DNA from: Candidatus Aenigmatarchaeota archaeon
GTDB lineage: Archaea; Aenigmatarchaeota; Aenigmatarchaeia; QMZP01
Assembly (NCBI GenBank): GCA_003663225.1
Contig: QMZP01000072.1
Span: 1-5,234 of the forward strand
Length of the DNA stretch: 5,234 nucleotides
Reading direction: 5' to 3'
A model generated the notes under the pieces. That model did not search any database, had not been told where the DNA came from, and saw only the letters and a list, made by a program, of their open reading frames with translations. Shown here piece by piece: positions 4,305 to 5,234 of the stretch (position 1 is its first letter; the number at the start of each line of letters is the position of its first letter). The position numbers and the translations under genes are program-made.

Positions 4305-5234
4305 ATGGCCGACGTAATGAAAAAGGTGCTTGAGCTGTCTGGTTTTGACAGTCTCAACCCCGTCCAGAAGCTCGCGGTAGACAACGGCGTGCTTGATGGT
4401 AAGAGCCTGGTCCTCGCTGCCCCCACCGCTTCCGGGAAGACGCTGGTCGCGGAGATGGCTGCGCTGAACGCTGTGATGCAGGGCATGAAGGTCGTTTACA
4501 TAGTGCCGCTCAAGGCGCTCGCGAGCGAGAAGTATGATGAGTTCAAGAAGAAGTACGAGCCCATGGGGATAAGGACAGCCATGTCCATAGGCGATCTCGA
4601 CAGCTCGGACCCGTGGCTTGCAAGGTATGACATAATAATAGTGACTTCGGAGAAGATGGACAGCCTGCTGAGGAGGGGGATACCCTGGATAAGCGAGATA
4701 GGGCTGGTAGTCGCTGACGAGGTTCACCTTCTCGATTCCCCTGACAGGGGCCCGACCCTGGAGGTCGTGCTCACCAGGCTCAGGCAGGTAGCCAGCCCCT
4801 CCATACTCGCCCTTTCAGCCACGATATCAAACTATGAGGAGATAGCGGGGTGGCTGGATGCCGGGTTCGTCAAGTCTGACTGGAGGCCTGTGGACCTGCA
4901 TTCTGGGATATGTTTCGATGGTGTTGTATCCTTCAATTCAGGCGGCAGGAAAATTAAGCTGGAGACGCCTGAGATGCCGCTCATGAGCCTGGTAAGGAAC
5001 ACCGTGGAGATAGGCAAGCAGTCCCTTGTGTTCGTGAACACCAGGAAGGGGGCAGAATCCGCTGCGGAGAAGATAGGGAGGCACATAAAGAAGGCACTTC
5101 CAGATGACAACCGGCAGGCCCTCCATGCCATTTCCGAGCAGGTGCTAAAGGTGCTCGACAAACCTACCGCCCAATGCAAGAGGCTCGCCGGCTGCGTTGC
5201 CAATGGAACCGCATTCCACCACGCAGGCCTTACA
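4305..5234 (+). CDS. hel308: Hel308-like Ski2-family DNA helicase, N-terminal part
   Basis: The frame is open for 310 codons from ATG 4305 to the right edge, so somewhat under half of a typical protein of about 700 residues is seen. Superfamily 2 motifs appear in order: Q-motif SLNPVQ (Q21), Walker A APTASGKT (39-46), motif Ia VPLKALASEKY (67-77), Ib TSEKMDSLLR (114-123), Walker B DEVH (138-141), motif III SATISN (171-176), the start of RecA domain 2 with LVFVNTRKGAE (241-251), and the family's AFHHAGL (303-309). Hel308 is a 3'-5' DNA helicase of archaea thought to remodel stalled replication forks. The DEVH box and AFHHAGL are typical of Ski2-like proteins, so another Ski2-type helicase, such as an RNA helicase, is possible; the winged-helix and ratchet domains that would settle it lie outside. 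Translation may begin at ATG 4305 or at in-frame ATG 4317, since both leave a complete Q-motif region. No Shine-Dalgarno site is visible. Confidence 0.9.
   Translation, partial: MADVMKKVLELSGFDSLNPVQKLAVDNGVLDGKSLVLAAPTASGKTLVAEMAALNAVMQGMKVVYIVPLKALASEKYDEFKKKYEPMGIRTAMSIGDLDSSDPWLARYDIIIVTSEKMDSLLRRGIPWISEIGLVVADEVHLLDSPDRGPTLEVVLTRLRQVASPSILALSATISNYEEIAGWLDAGFVKSDWRPVDLHSGICFDGVVSFNSGGRKIKLETPEMPLMSLVRNTVEIGKQSLVFVNTRKGAESAAEKIGRHIKKALPDDNRQALHAISEQVLKVLDKPTAQCKRLAGCVANGTAFHHAGLT

Noticed and set aside
4278..4727. Minus-strand frame of 149 codons opposite the helicase
   Set aside because: It covers Walker A and the following motifs of the Hel308-like gene on the plus strand and crosses the divergent promoter; it is a shadow.
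4832..5203. Minus-strand frame of 123 codons opposite the helicase
   Set aside because: The plus-strand frame continues through motif IV and AFHHAGL here; the minus frame has low-complexity Ser/Pro content and no start signal.

Overview
The window looks like a piece of an uncultivated archaeal genome. The reasons are a Hel308-type Ski2-like helicase with the archaeal DEVH box, an archaeo-eukaryotic primase small-subunit-like gene, TATA boxes placed about 25-28 nt ahead of start codons (the leaderless-transcript layout), and codon use rich in AGG (Arg) and ATA (Ile). A bacterial-type leucyl-tRNA synthetase and the particular primase family would fit a DPANN-like lineage, but the lineage is an inference and is not proven by the sequence. 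Base composition is close to half G+C, falling to AT-rich in the short intergenic gaps.

Layout. Nearly everything left of position 4260 is on the minus strand. Read in the direction of transcription (right to left) it is: an acylphosphatase (4260-3949); a 90-nt gap with a paired ACCGGT dyad and a palindromic TATA box; a possible leaderless 27-residue single-pass membrane peptide (3857-3774); a possible 17-codon minigene whose TGA overlaps the next ATG; an unrecognised 85-residue soluble protein with a strong Shine-Dalgarno site (3701-3444); a leucyl-tRNA synthetase with its own TATA box (3413-732); a 107-residue four-helix membrane protein made of two repeats (727-404); and the N-terminal third or so of a primase small-subunit-like protein that runs off the left edge (358-1). 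On the plus strand, divergent from the acylphosphatase and sharing a 44-nt promoter region with it, is the N-terminal 310 residues of a Hel308-like DNA helicase (4305 to the right edge).

How the genes relate. LeuRS and the membrane protein are 4 nt apart and probably co-transcribed. The primase-like gene follows 45 nt later and may have its own promoter. Helicase and primase act in replication and repair, LeuRS in translation; the small membrane and unknown proteins have no assignable role. I see no mobile element, CRISPR array, tRNA or rRNA in the window.

The observations most worth following are the apparently chimeric LeuRS (bacterial-type catalytic and editing body with an archaeal-type C-terminal tail and no leucine-specific insert) and the compact cluster of tiny ORFs and regulatory palindromes between 3698 and 3915.
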